The notes under the pieces were generated by a model. It was not told where the DNA came from and ran no database searches. It was given only the letters and a program-made list of their open reading frames with translations. DNA of 64,000 bases from Bradyrhizobium sp. GTDB taxonomy: Bacteria; Pseudomonadota; Alphaproteobacteria; Rhizobiales; Xanthobacteraceae. Positions 43,296 through 53,038 of this stretch are shown one piece after another. The position numbers were made by a program, and so were the translations under genes. Numbering within the stretch: position 1 is the stretch's first letter; every line of letters begins with the position of its first letter. The stretch lies in contig NZ_JALHLP010000008.1 in the NCBI RefSeq assembly GCF_022844465.1, positions 104,992 through 168,991 on the forward strand. Reading direction: 5' to 3'.

Positions 43296-43994
43296 TCAGG
43301 CGTCCTTTGGCGCCTCCCAGACCAGGCTGCGCCGCCATTTCGCCCGCAACAGGTCGCGCCGCTCCGGGTATTTCTCGTCGTGGTACACCGCGTCGATGAC
43401 GCGGTCGGTGCGAAAGCTGCGGAAATCCTTGCGCAGTTCGCACCACGCCGCCAGCAGCCGCACCGCTTCGAGGTAGCCGATCGCGATCGGCCAGATCGTG
43501 CGCCGGCTCTCGCGCCCCTGCTCATCGCGATAGTTCATCGTGATCTTCTTGCCCTCGTGGATCTGGGTCCGCGTCCGCACCATGTCGATTCGGTCGGGCT
43601 CCCTTCTCCAACCGGGCCGGGCACGGCTTGCGGGCTCGAGCACGAACGGCCGCAGGCGTTCGGGGACGGTGTCGGCGATTTTCGCCATCAGGTCCTCGGC
43701 GGCGCGGGCGAGCACGGGATCGGCATGGCCGGCCACCCATTGCGCGCCGAGCACGCAGGCCTCGATTTCATCGGGGGTGAGCATCAGCGGCGGCAGGTCG
43801 AATCCCTTTTCCAGCACATAGCCCATGCCGGCCTCGCCGCGGATCGGCACGCGCTGCTCGATCAGCGTGGCGATGTCGCGATAGATGGTCCGTTTCGAGG
43901 TTTCCAGCTCGGCGGCGATCGCATCCGCCGTCAGCGGCTTTCGGGTCCGCCGGAGCACCTGAATGATCTGAAACAGCCGGTCGGCCCGCCGCAT
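43296..43994 (-). CDS. YafY/WYL-domain transcriptional regulator
   Basis: Regulator of 232 aa. An N-terminal HTH_11 domain (about 1-60: RLFQIIQVLRRTRKPLTADAIAAELETSKRTIYRDI) is followed by a WYL-type ligand domain in which the WYL triplet is varied. AAAGAGA lies before the ATG at 43994. A palindrome at 44028 lies 34 bp upstream of this start and is repeated 311 bp away in front of the GST gene, so the protein probably regulates itself and those genes. Confidence 0.87.
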   Translation of the reverse strand: MRRADRLFQIIQVLRRTRKPLTADAIAAELETSKRTIYRDIATLIEQRVPIRGEAGMGYVLEKGFDLPPLMLTPDEIEACVLGAQWVAGHADPVLARAAEDLMAKIADTVPERLRPFVLEPASRARPGWRREPDRIDMVRTRTQIHEGKKITMNYRDEQGRESRRTIWPIAIGYLEAVRLLAAWCELRKDFRSFRTDRVIDAVYHDEKYPERRDLLRAKWRRSLVWEAPKDA

Positions 43995-44027
43995 CGCTTG
44001 TCTCTTTCTAACGGCCAACTGACAGAT

Positions 44028-44050
44028 GCTGACAACATGTTGGCAGCAGG
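44028..44050. promoter_or_regulatory. Candidate operator of the YafY-like regulator, copy 1
   Basis: GCTGACAACATGTTGGCAGC plus AGG. The core CAACATGTTG is a perfect 10-bp palindrome within a larger imperfect one (CTGAC...GGCAG). It lies in the divergent region, 34 bp from the regulator start and 45 bp from the small ORF start. A second copy at 44339 matches at 21 of 23 positions. Confidence 0.65.
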
Positions 44051-44095
44051 CGTTCTGTATATCCGGACATCACCTCAACTGAAGGGAGTTTGTCC

Positions 44096-44371
44096 ATGAC
44101 AAATCTCGGCGAAGTTAGCCGCCATCGGCGCCGCCTGCGGCTTGTGAATGTCTGGAGCCTGGCCTCTGAGCAACTGCTTTGTCTTCATAGCGTCAACGCC
44201 GACCTGCGCTGGGCGATGTTGGATCTGGCGGTGCGATCGCTCGCGGCAACGTGGTTATTCGCGCAAGCGAAGTTGGTCGTGCTGGTTCGCAGGATGATAC
44301 GCGACGAGAAGGCACCTTGCACGCCCGGCATTACCGCTGCTGACACCATGGTGGCAGCAGGGAGGCAATAG
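44096..44371 (+). CDS. Small hypothetical protein
   Basis: Unrecognised protein of 91 aa, basic, MTNLGEVSRHRRR start and a hydrophobic segment SLAATWLFAQAKLVVLV at about 51-67. AAGGGAG lies 7 nt before the ATG at 44096. Its last ten codons run through the second palindrome, which argues that the 3' end is also a regulatory region. A real small gene or a spurious reading frame are both possible; the GST gene starts 36 bp downstream. Confidence 0.45.
   Translation: MTNLGEVSRHRRRLRLVNVWSLASEQLLCLHSVNADLRWAMLDLAVRSLAATWLFAQAKLVVLVRRMIRDEKAPCTPGITAADTMVAAGRQ
44339..44361. promoter_or_regulatory. Candidate operator of the YafY-like regulator, copy 2
   Basis: GCTGACACCATGGTGGCAGC plus AGG, with perfect core CACCATGGTG. 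It begins 69 bp upstream of the GST gene start. The two differences from copy 1 are compensatory in the palindrome (A to C and T to G), which preserves the symmetry, as expected of a protein-binding site. Confidence 0.65.
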
Positions 44372-44407
44372 GATCGGGCGCGTGTTCGGGAGATCGGGAT
44401 ATCCAGC

Positions 44408-45136
44408 ATGATAGTCCTCTATGGCTTTGGCGCCGGCTTCGGCCTGCCGGAGATCAGCCCTTTCGTGACCAAGACCGAGGTCCATCTGAAGATGGCCGGC
44501 ATTGCCTATCGCAAGGAGAGGGCGAGGCCACCGGCCTCGCCCAAGGGGCAATTGCCCTACATTGTCGACGCCGCCGAAACCATTGCCGATTCAACCTTCA
44601 TTCGTGCGCACATCGAGGCCAAATACGGTTTCGATTTCGACGCGCCATTCAGCTTGCAGGCGCGCGCGCAGGCCTGGGCGTTCGAACGGATGGTCGAGCA
44701 CCATGTCTATTGGGCAATGGAGGGCGCGCGCTGGGCCGATGGCGAGAACTTCGCCAGGGGGCCGGCGCATCTCTTCGATGAGGCGCCGGCGCATCTGCGC
44801 GAGAAGCTTCGCGAGGACGCGCAGTTTCGCATGGCGGAGAACTATCTGCTCAGCGGGCTCGGCCGCCATGCGCCGGAAGAAGACGTCGATCTTGCGGTTC
44901 GCTCGCTGTTTGCGCTGTCGGTCCAGATCGGCGACAAGCCGTTCCTGATGGGCGATACGGCGTGTGGCGCCGACGCCACCGCCTTTGGCGTCCTCGCCGG
45001 AATCCTGACGCCGTTCTTCGATTCTCCGCTGCGGCAGCGGACCGAGCAGTTCACAAATCTCACCGCCTATGTCGACCGGATGATGCTGCGATACTATCCG
45101 GAGTTCGCCTGGGCGCCGCTGCAGCAAGCCGCCTAG
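44408..45136 (+). CDS. Glutathione S-transferase family protein
   Basis: GST-like protein of 242 aa. The N-terminal thioredoxin fold is recognisable (MIVLYGFGAGFGLPEISPFVTK, KGQLPYIVDA at about 46-55 with the cis-Pro, and ADSTFIRAHIE at about 61-71), and the C-terminal helical domain has GDTACGADATAFGVL (about 184-198), including an Asp like that of the GST N-capping box. The arrangement resembles the metaxin/Fax-like branch. A near-perfect operator copy upstream suggests it is a target of the YafY-like regulator. It overlaps the PNPOx-like gene by 4 bp, tail to tail. Confidence 0.85.
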   Translation: MIVLYGFGAGFGLPEISPFVTKTEVHLKMAGIAYRKERARPPASPKGQLPYIVDAAETIADSTFIRAHIEAKYGFDFDAPFSLQARAQAWAFERMVEHHVYWAMEGARWADGENFARGPAHLFDEAPAHLREKLREDAQFRMAENYLLSGLGRHAPEEDVDLAVRSLFALSVQIGDKPFLMGDTACGADATAFGVLAGILTPFFDSPLRQRTEQFTNLTAYVDRMMLRYYPEFAWAPLQQAA

Positions 45137-45768
45137 CTCTGGTCCGCGGGAGCGGCCCTTTCCTTCAATGCAGCCAGTTCCGTCTCGAGTTCCGCGATGC
45201 GGGCGTCGCGCGAGGCCAGCGCCTGCGCGACGTCGGCGGCGTCGAACTTCTGCGGGATATGCTGCGGGCAATTGGTGTCCCATGCCGAGATCCTGAACAG
45301 GATGGCCTGCTCGGGCCGTGCCTTGTAGCCTTGCGGCATCAGCGATTTCACCAACGCCGGATCGTCCTCTATCACGCGCGCATCGCCCCAGATCTTCACG
45401 CGCCGGCGATGCGCATAGTCGATCACGAAGATGTACGCTCTCGGGTTCTCCGTGAGGTTGCCTTGCGTGATGTACTGCCGGTTGCCGCTGTAGTCGGCAA
45501 ACGCGATGGTGTTCTGGTCGAGGATTTTGACAAAGCCCTTCGGCCCGCCACGGTGCTGGACATAGGGCTGGCCGTCCGCCGCGGCGGTCGCGAAGAAGAG
45601 GCTGTCGGCTTCGGCGAGGAAGCCCGCGAGATTGTCGTCGATTTTGGTGCGCCAGCCGCCGCCCTGCTCGACGCGGGCGTAGGCGTCGCGCGAGCCCTTG
45701 CGGGCCTGCACGGCTTTCACCGCCGGCGTGAACGCGACATCGCGGGAAAAAGGGTGAAGGTCTGACAT
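45133..45768 (-). CDS. Pyridoxamine 5'-phosphate oxidase-fold protein
   Basis: FMN-binding split-barrel protein of 211 aa. FFATAAADGQPYVQHRGGPKGFVKIL (about 58-83) and NTIAFADYSGNRQYITQGNL (about 85-104) match the PNPOx-like family. The last 30 residues are a charged heptad-type helix (RDARIAELETELAALKE) that may dimerise. Known members reduce or bind flavin, F420 or haem; the ligand is unknown here. It is divergent from a LysR gene. Confidence 0.85.
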   Translation of the reverse strand: MSDLHPFSRDVAFTPAVKAVQARKGSRDAYARVEQGGGWRTKIDDNLAGFLAEADSLFFATAAADGQPYVQHRGGPKGFVKILDQNTIAFADYSGNRQYITQGNLTENPRAYIFVIDYAHRRRVKIWGDARVIEDDPALVKSLMPQGYKARPEQAILFRISAWDTNCPQHIPQKFDAADVAQALASRDARIAELETELAALKERAAPADQS

Positions 45769-45887
45769 TCGGGCCTCCCGAAGTCCGGTCGCGCCTGCGG
45801 CCGTCCCGGCTCTCAGATAGCCCTATCCGTGAAATCGAACAATTGCGGGGATTGACACCTTACTGTTGCAATATATGAAATAATAAC

Positions 45888-46781
45888 ATGGACCGGATCG
45901 ATGCCATGCGGGCGTTTGTCGCCGTCGCCGACCTCAACGGGTTCGCGCCGGCGGCGCGCAAACTCGGCCTGTCGCCGTCGAACGTGACCCGGCTGATCGC
46001 GGCGCTGGAGGGGCGTCTCGGCGCGCGATTGCTGCAGCGAACCACGCGCCAGGTCGCGCTGACCGATGCCGGCGCACGCTACCTGGAGCGCGCCCGCCGC
46101 ATCGTTAGCGATGTCGAGGAAGCCGAAAGCGCGGCCGAAGGCGAGCGCATCACACCGGGCGGCCGTCTGGTGGTTTCGGCCCCGAACGGGTTTGGCCGGC
46201 TTCACGTCAGCCCGGTGATGTCGGGCTATCTGAAACGCTACCCGGACGTCTCTGCCGACCTCAGGCTGTCGGACCGGGTCATCAACCTGGTGGAGGATGG
46301 CGTCGATCTGGCGGTTCGGATCGGCCATCTTCCGGATTCCACGCTGGTGGCGCGCCAGGTCGGCCGGATGCGGCGGATCGTGGTGGCCTCGCCGGACTAT
46401 CTCAAGCGGCGCGGTGAGCCGAAGGCGCCGTCCGCGCTCGCGTCCCACGACACCATCCAGTTCGGCGCCATGACCGCCGCCCCCGACTGGCGTTTCGTCG
46501 AGAACGGTCGCGAGGTCCGGGTCGCGATCGCGCCGCGTTTCTCCACCAACAGCGCCGACGCCGCGATCCAGCATGCCGAGCAGGGCGGCGGGCTGACGCG
46601 GGTATTGGCCTATCAGGCGGCGGGATCGCTCAAGGCGCGAAGGCTCAGGATCGTGCTCGCGACGTTCGAACCGCCGGCGTTGCCGATCCACATCGTCTAC
46701 CCGACGTCACGGCTGCTCTCGGCCAAGGTGCGCACCTTTGTCGATCTCGTGACCGAGACGGCCGATTGGCGTTTTGGTTAG
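45888..46781 (+). CDS. LysR-family transcriptional regulator
   Basis: LysR-type regulator of 297 aa: DNA-binding winged helix 1-60 (MDRIDAMRAFVAVADLNGF and NVTRLIAALEGRLG), linker helix, then a LysR substrate domain with a hinge around 165 and 265. The closest type is the AaeR/DmlR group. The 119-bp region upstream is AT-rich and includes TTGACA at 45852-45857 and TTGCAATATATG. No Shine-Dalgarno motif is visible before the ATG. It is divergent from the PNPOx-like gene and likely regulates it. Confidence 0.9.
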   Translation: MDRIDAMRAFVAVADLNGFAPAARKLGLSPSNVTRLIAALEGRLGARLLQRTTRQVALTDAGARYLERARRIVSDVEEAESAAEGERITPGGRLVVSAPNGFGRLHVSPVMSGYLKRYPDVSADLRLSDRVINLVEDGVDLAVRIGHLPDSTLVARQVGRMRRIVVASPDYLKRRGEPKAPSALASHDTIQFGAMTAAPDWRFVENGREVRVAIAPRFSTNSADAAIQHAEQGGGLTRVLAYQAAGSLKARRLRIVLATFEPPALPIHIVYPTSRLLSAKVRTFVDLVTETADWRFG

Positions 46782-46784
46782 GCT

Positions 46785-46886
46785 GTCATTCCGGGATGGT
46801 GCGCCAGCACCAGACCCGGAATCTCGAGATTCTCAGGTGCGCAATTGCGCACCATAGTTCGATGCTTCGCACCATCCCGGAATGAC
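46785..46886. repeat. Family A palindromic repeat, copy 8
   Basis: Arms GTCATTCCGGGATGGTGC and GCACCATCCCGGAATGAC, with inner GGTGCGCAATTGCGCACC and GAATCTCGAGATTC. It fills the gap between the convergent LysR and thioesterase genes. Confidence 0.9.
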
Positions 46887-46887
46887 A

Positions 46888-47307
46888 TCATTGCTTCTTC
46901 GGCACCACGCGAAACGTCGCGTTGGCCCGTGCGATCACGACCTCGTCCGCCTTGACCAGGCTTTGCGCGAAGCAGATCGTCCTGCCGGTCTTGACCACCT
47001 CGCTCTCGACCGCAAGCCATTGCCCGATTTCGGCGGTGCCGACGAAATCGACCGCGAGCCCGATCGTCACCAGCGAGAACGCTCCGCCCATCCGGTGCGC
47101 GCAGCTATGGCCCATGGCGTTGTCGGCAAGTGCTGCAATCAGCCCGCCGTGAATCAGGCCGCGCCCGTTGGTATGGGGCCTGGCAAGGCGCAGTCCGATG
47201 ATGACAGCGTTGTCGGTCCGCTTCGAATACAGCGGCTCCCAGGGGTCGGTCAGCGGGCTCTTGCGGTCGTGTCGCGCGAAACCTTCGGGGATGTCGGTGG
47301 CGGACAT
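46888..47307 (-). CDS. PaaI-family hotdog thioesterase
   Basis: Acyl-CoA thioesterase of the PaaI/YdiI type, 139 aa. GRGLIHGGLIAALADNAMGHS (about 48-68) is the diagnostic hotdog helix, with HGG and the D-N acidic pair, and the C-terminal beta strands are complete. It would hydrolyse an aryl- or acyl-CoA in the cytosol. It is divergent from a TetR gene across a strong operator, so TetR repression is likely. Confidence 0.9.
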   Translation of the reverse strand: MSATDIPEGFARHDRKSPLTDPWEPLYSKRTDNAVIIGLRLARPHTNGRGLIHGGLIAALADNAMGHSCAHRMGGAFSLVTIGLAVDFVGTAEIGQWLAVESEVVKTGRTICFAQSLVKADEVVIARANATFRVVPKKQ

Positions 47308-47369
47308 GTTTGCCTCGCGAGTTTCTCGGCTGCCTCAAACGCCGCCGGGGCCAGCATTTTGCCTTGAAC

Positions 47370-47387
47370 ATATAGACCAGTCTATAT
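47370..47387. promoter_or_regulatory. TetR-type operator palindrome
   Basis: ATATAGAC-CA-GTCTATAT: a perfect 8-bp inverted repeat with a 2-bp spacer. It lies 62 bp from the thioesterase start and 32 bp from the TetR start. It fits the TAGACC-GGTCTA-type boxes described for LmrA/YxaF-like repressors. Confidence 0.8.
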
Positions 47388-47419
47388 AGAATTGCGGTGC
47401 TGGATCAACGGAGGAACAG

Positions 47420-48049
47420 ATGGCGGCTCCGGCGGGGCATCGCGGCGCGATCGTGCGGGCGGCGGCGACGCTGTTCCGTCGCAACGGCTTTGCCGCGACC
47501 GGGATCAACGAGATCGTCGCGGTCAGCGGCGCCCCGAAGGGCTCGCTCTATCACTATTTTCCCGACGGCAAGGACCAGATCGCTGAGGCCGCGATACGTT
47601 TCGCCGGCGCCGGCCTCGTCGCGACGCTGGAGAAGCTCGAAAGCGAGCACGACACCGCGGCGTCGATGATCCGGGCCTATTGCAGGCTGCTGGCCGGCTG
47701 GATGGCGAAATCGGGCTTTCGCGATGGCTGTCCGATCTCCACCACGCTGCTCGAATCCGCGCCGCAATCGGTCACGCTCACGGCCGCCGGCCGCGAAGCC
47801 TTCGCCCTCTGGCGCGCGGTGATTGCCCGTGCGCTGGTTCGCGACGGCTTTGGCAAGGCCGAAGCCAAGCGACTCGCGACGCTCGCGGTGTCGGCGATCG
47901 AGGGTGCGCTGATCCTCGCGCGGGTGGAAGCCAGCGCGAGCCCGATTGACGACGTGGCTGGATCGCTCGCCAAAGCGTTTTCGAGCGATCGGGCGGCGGG
48001 CTCGCGTCGAGAGAACGGGTCAACGCGAAAGCCGGGAGCCCGAATCTGA
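47420..48049 (+). CDS. TetR-family regulator, LmrA/YxaF-like
   Basis: Repressor of 209 aa with helix-turn-helix at about 30-50 (GINEIVAVSGAPKGSLYHYFPDGKDQI) and a ligand domain containing RDGCPISTTLLES (about 100-112), a phrase of the LmrA/YxaF subgroup that binds flavonoids and drugs. GGAGGAACAG precedes the ATG. It should bind the palindrome upstream and repress itself and the divergent thioesterase. The last 20 residues are low complexity. Confidence 0.9.
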   Translation: MAAPAGHRGAIVRAAATLFRRNGFAATGINEIVAVSGAPKGSLYHYFPDGKDQIAEAAIRFAGAGLVATLEKLESEHDTAASMIRAYCRLLAGWMAKSGFRDGCPISTTLLESAPQSVTLTAAGREAFALWRAVIARALVRDGFGKAEAKRLATLAVSAIEGALILARVEASASPIDDVAGSLAKAFSSDRAAGSRRENGSTRKPGARI

Positions 48050-48097
48050 TTGAATCAGGAAGTTTGCGCGCCGCATGGCGGGCAGGGAGGGGTAGAA

Positions 48098-48532
48098 ATG
48101 GCAGATCTGCGCGACCACCTCGATCAAGCCGAACTGGAATCCTTCATCGGCGCCCTGGCGTTCGTGCGGGAATACTCGATCAGTGTCGCCTCGGCGGCGC
48201 CAGGACAGGTCGTGATTGAACTGCCGTTCGATGACCGCTTCTCGGGGCCGCCTGGTCAATTCCCGGCATCGCTGGTCGGCACCGCAGGCGACGTGGCGGC
48301 GGTCTCGTCCTGCCTGTCGCTGTTGCCGCGGGGCTGGGCGACATCGACGATCGACTTCACGATCAAGATGACCGCCGTCGCCAGGGGCGAGAAGCTGCGG
48401 GCGAAGGGGCGGGTGCTGCAGGCCGGCCGCACCAATTCCGTCGGCGCGGCGGATGTCTATATCGTATCGGCGGAGCGGGAGACGTTATGCGGCGCGGTGC
48501 TGGCCACCACTCGCAACTTCCAGATCAAGTGA
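48098..48532 (+). CDS. Hotdog-fold thioesterase (PaaI-like)
   Basis: Protein of 144 aa from an ATG with AGGGG upstream; a longer frame opens at 48050. The hotdog fold is suggested by DDRFSGPPGQFPASLVGTAGDVAAVSSCL (about 49-77) and IDFTIKMTAVARGEKLRAKG (about 88-107), but the HGG motif is replaced by PGQFPASL and no clear catalytic acid is seen. It follows the TetR gene by 48 bp on the same strand, so it may be part of that regulon. Confidence 0.75.
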   Translation: MADLRDHLDQAELESFIGALAFVREYSISVASAAPGQVVIELPFDDRFSGPPGQFPASLVGTAGDVAAVSSCLSLLPRGWATSTIDFTIKMTAVARGEKLRAKGRVLQAGRTNSVGAADVYIVSAERETLCGAVLATTRNFQIK

Positions 48533-48570
48533 GGGGAAAGCCGGATCGGCTCGCACGGCGGCGTTGTCCG

Positions 48571-49893
<1,323 letters not shown>

Positions 49894-50011
49894 TCACCGA
49901 CGAAGGCCGCTGCGGGCGTATGTTGGCCTTGAAAACGCGGACGATCCAGCTAACAAGGCAAGTAACAATGGCGGGGACCGAAACAGCCCGCATGCCAAGG
50001 GGAGGAAGCCC

Positions 50012-51028
50012 ATGAAGAAAGCGTTTCTGGCGCTGCTGCTGGCCGCCGCCGTGACACCGGCGCTGGCGCAGGAAAAGACCTTCGAACTGAAGCTCTCACA
50101 CTGGGTCCCGGCGTCGCATCCGCTGCAGAAGGCGCTGGAGGACTGGGGTTCGGCGGTCGAGAAGGAATCCGGCGGCACGATCAAGTACAAGGTCTTTCCC
50201 GCCCAGCAGCTCGGCAAGGCGTTCGACCATTACGATATGGCGCGCGACGGCATCGCCGACGTCACCTATGTCAATCCCGGCTACCAGCCCGGCCGCTTCC
50301 CGGTGATCGGCGCCGGCGAGCTGCCGTTCCTGGTGTCGGACGCCAAGGGCGGCTCGATGTCGCTCGATGCCTGGTACCGCAAATATGCCGACAAGGAGAT
50401 GAAGGACGTCAAGTTCTGCCTTGGCTTCATCCATTCGCCCTCCTCGTTTCATTCTCGCACCAAGAAGATCGTGGTGCCTGACGACGTCAAGGGCATGAAG
50501 GTCCGCCCCGCCCACGCCACCATGGCGAATTTCGTGACCTTGCTCGGCGGCACTAATGTCCAGTCGTCGGCGCCGGAAGTCCGCGACATCATCGAGCGCG
50601 GCGTCGCCGACGCCGTCACCTTCCCATGGGGGTCGCTGGTGCTGTTCGGCATCGACAAGGTGACGAAGTTCGACATGGACGCGCCGCTCTACGTCACCAC
50701 CTTCGCCTTCGTGATGAACAAGGACAAGTACAACCAGATGTCCGACCGGCAAAAGAAGGCGGTAGACAACAATTGCAACACCGAGGCCGCCGGCCGGGTC
50801 GGCGAACCCTGGGGAAAATTCGAGGACGCCGGCGTCGAAAAGATCAAGGCGCAGTCCGACCGCGAGGTCTACAAGCTGACGCCGGAGCAGATCGCGCTGT
50901 GGAAGAAGGCGGCCGAGCCGCTGGTCAAGACCTGGGGCGAGAGCGTCAGGAAGAACGGCGTCGATCCGGACGCGGCCATGGCGGAGCTTCGCGCATCGCT
51001 GACCAAGTACAACGCGCTCGCGCAATGA
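50012..51028 (+). CDS. TRAP transporter solute-binding protein, DctP family
   Basis: Periplasmic receptor of 338 aa of a TRAP uptake system. A signal peptide (MKKAFLALLLAAAVTPALAQ, 1-20) has an AxA cleavage site after Ala19. The DctP fold is continuous, with a typical KVRPAHATMANFVTLLGGTNV region (about 168-188) that includes the conserved Arg for ligand carboxylate binding (Arg170, approximate). GGGGAGGAAG lies before the ATG. Next to pobA and ligases, an aromatic acid is a likely ligand; the TRAP family also takes up dicarboxylates. Confidence 0.93.
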   Translation: MKKAFLALLLAAAVTPALAQEKTFELKLSHWVPASHPLQKALEDWGSAVEKESGGTIKYKVFPAQQLGKAFDHYDMARDGIADVTYVNPGYQPGRFPVIGAGELPFLVSDAKGGSMSLDAWYRKYADKEMKDVKFCLGFIHSPSSFHSRTKKIVVPDDVKGMKVRPAHATMANFVTLLGGTNVQSSAPEVRDIIERGVADAVTFPWGSLVLFGIDKVTKFDMDAPLYVTTFAFVMNKDKYNQMSDRQKKAVDNNCNTEAAGRVGEPWGKFEDAGVEKIKAQSDREVYKLTPEQIALWKKAAEPLVKTWGESVRKNGVDPDAAMAELRASLTKYNALAQ

Positions 51029-51047
51029 GAGCGCCGGCTGCGCTCCC

Positions 51048-51160
51048 TCTTCCGCTCTTGCGGGGGAGGGTCGGGGTGGGGGTGGTGCCGCGAGTCACCC
51101 TGTTCGAGCGAAGAGAGCTCCCACCCGCTGCGCCTCGCGCCCGCAAGCGGGAGCGGTAAA
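51048..51160. repeat. Family B palindromic repeat, copy 4 (diverged)
   Basis: CTCCCTCTTCCGCTCTTGCG at the left and CGCAAGCGGGAGCGG at the right, with GGGTCGGGGTGGGGG in the centre. Pairing of the arms is weaker than in copies 2 and 3. It separates the dctP and dctQ genes inside the operon. Confidence 0.6.
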
Positions 51161-51204
51161 TTGAGTTTGCGGCTGACACGGTATCACGCTTAGGAACCTC
51201 CGGG

Positions 51205-51714
51205 ATGAACCGCGCCTCCATGGATCGCTTCATCGACACCATCGAATGGATTGCGGCCGGATTCGTCGGCATCGTCGCCATCAACATCTTCATCGCAGTG
51301 ATCCTGCGCAATACGCTGAATTATGCGATCCCGGACTCGTTCGACATCGGGCGCATGCTGCTGGGCATCCTGATCTTCTGGGGCATCGCCGCCACCAGCT
51401 ATCGCGGTGGCCATATCACCGTTGACCTGGTCTGGGCCAATGTCGGCCCGAGATACCAGCGCATGATCGACGTGTTCGCGACGCTGGTGCTCCTGTTCGT
51501 GGTGGCGGTGCAGACCTGGACGCTGTTCGACAAGGTGCGCGGCACCTATAACGACAACGTGCTCACCTTCGACATGCACATGCCGACCTGGCCGTTCTTT
51601 GCGGTCGCCTGGGCCGGCGACGCCGCCGCGGTGCTGCTGATCGCGATCCGCACCTGGCGGCTGATCTTCTATCCGGAGCTGATGGACGACGCCAAGATCA
51701 AGTCCGTGGAGTAG
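51205..51714 (+). CDS. TRAP transporter small permease (DctQ)
   Basis: Integral membrane protein of 169 aa with four hydrophobic segments (about 12-34, 49-66, 90-110, 132-152), the DctQ layout. It associates with the large permease to form the Na+-driven TRAP translocator. It lies in the operon order dctP-dctQ-dctM, spaced 3 bp from dctM. Confidence 0.92.
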   Translation: MNRASMDRFIDTIEWIAAGFVGIVAINIFIAVILRNTLNYAIPDSFDIGRMLLGILIFWGIAATSYRGGHITVDLVWANVGPRYQRMIDVFATLVLLFVVAVQTWTLFDKVRGTYNDNVLTFDMHMPTWPFFAVAWAGDAAAVLLIAIRTWRLIFYPELMDDAKIKSVE

Positions 51715-51717
51715 GCG

Positions 51718-53034
51718 ATGAGCACCGATGCCGTCGCCATCCTGGGGTTTGTCGCGCTGTTTGCGCTGATGCTGCTGCGCGTGCCGGTCGGGATGGCGAT
51801 GGGCCTCGTCGGCGTCACCGGTTTCGGCTATCTGGTCGGCTTCTCGCCGGCGCTCAAGATGGTCGGCCAGACCTCGATGCGCACGGTGACTGACTATACT
51901 TTCGGCGTGATTCCGATGTTCCTGCTGATGGGCGCGTTCGTCAGCAATTCAGGCATGAGCCGCGAATTGTTTCGCGCCGCGAACGGTTTTGTCGGCCATC
52001 TGCGCGGCGGGCTCGGCATCGCCACGGTCGCGGCCTGCGGCGGCTTTGCCGCGATCTGCGGCTCGTCGGTGGCGACCGCCGCAACCTTCTCCGCCGTGGC
52101 CTATCCGGAAATGCGCCGCTTCGGCTATCCGCAATCCTTTGCCACCGGGGTGATCGCGGCCGGCGGCACGCTGGGGGCTATGTTGCCGCCATCGACCGTG
52201 CTGGCGGTTTACGGCATCATCACCGAGCAGGACATCGGCAAGCTGTTCATCGCCGGCATCATTCCCGGCCTGCTCGCCATGCTGATGTACATGGCCACGA
52301 TCGCCCTGATCGGCTATTTCCGGCCGGGCTTCCTGCCGGTCGGCCCGCAAACCAGCTGGCGCGAACGGTTTGCCGGCGTGAAGAACATCTGGGCGCCGGT
52401 GCTGCTGTTCGTCTTTGTGATCGGCGGCCTCTACGGCCTGCCGTTCCTGCCGCGCTTCACGCCGACCGAGGCCGGTGGCGTCGGCGCGTCAGGCGCGCTG
52501 CTGATCGGCCTGCTGACCGGGCGGCTCGACCGCGAGAAGATCCTGAACTCGCTGCTGCAGGCGACCCGTACCGCGGCCGCCGTCTTCACCGTGCTGATCG
52601 GCGCGCTGATCTTCGGATATTTCCTGACAGTGACGCAGACGCCGCAAAAGGTCACCGAGCTGCTTACCGGCCTCGGGCTCGGCCGCTACGGCATTCTCGC
52701 CTTGATCATGGTGATGTATCTCGTGCTCGGCTGCCTGATGGATGCGATGGCCATGATCATCCTGACGGTGCCGATCATCTTTCCGGTGATCGTGCATCTC
52801 GGCTTCGACCCGATCTGGTTCGGCATCATCATCGTGATGACGGTGGAGCTTGGCCTGATCCATCCCCCGGTCGGCATGAACGTCTTTGTCATCAAGAGCG
52901 TCGTCAAGGACGTCTCGTTCTCGACGATTTTCCGCGGCGTCATCCCGTTCGTGGCCACCGACCTGATCCGGCTGGTGATCCTGATCGCATTCCCGATGCT
53001 GGCGCTGTGGCTACCGCAACGGATGGGACATTGA
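51718..53034 (+). CDS. TRAP transporter large permease (DctM)
   Basis: Membrane protein of 438 aa with about 11-12 hydrophobic segments, the DctM fold that carries substrate and Na+. Conserved family blocks are GVIPMFLLMGAFVSNSG (about 62-78), AACGGFAAICGSSVATAATF (about 104-123) and the C-terminal NLFVIKSV/LGLIHPPVGMNVF region (about 380-395). It pairs with the DctQ and DctP genes upstream. The following DUF3237 gene starts 4 bp downstream, suggesting co-transcription. Confidence 0.95.
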   Translation: MSTDAVAILGFVALFALMLLRVPVGMAMGLVGVTGFGYLVGFSPALKMVGQTSMRTVTDYTFGVIPMFLLMGAFVSNSGMSRELFRAANGFVGHLRGGLGIATVAACGGFAAICGSSVATAATFSAVAYPEMRRFGYPQSFATGVIAAGGTLGAMLPPSTVLAVYGIITEQDIGKLFIAGIIPGLLAMLMYMATIALIGYFRPGFLPVGPQTSWRERFAGVKNIWAPVLLFVFVIGGLYGLPFLPRFTPTEAGGVGASGALLIGLLTGRLDREKILNSLLQATRTAAAVFTVLIGALIFGYFLTVTQTPQKVTELLTGLGLGRYGILALIMVMYLVLGCLMDAMAMIILTVPIIFPVIVHLGFDPIWFGIIIVMTVELGLIHPPVGMNVFVIKSVVKDVSFSTIFRGVIPFVATDLIRLVILIAFPMLALWLPQRMGH

Positions 53035-53038
53035 TCCA

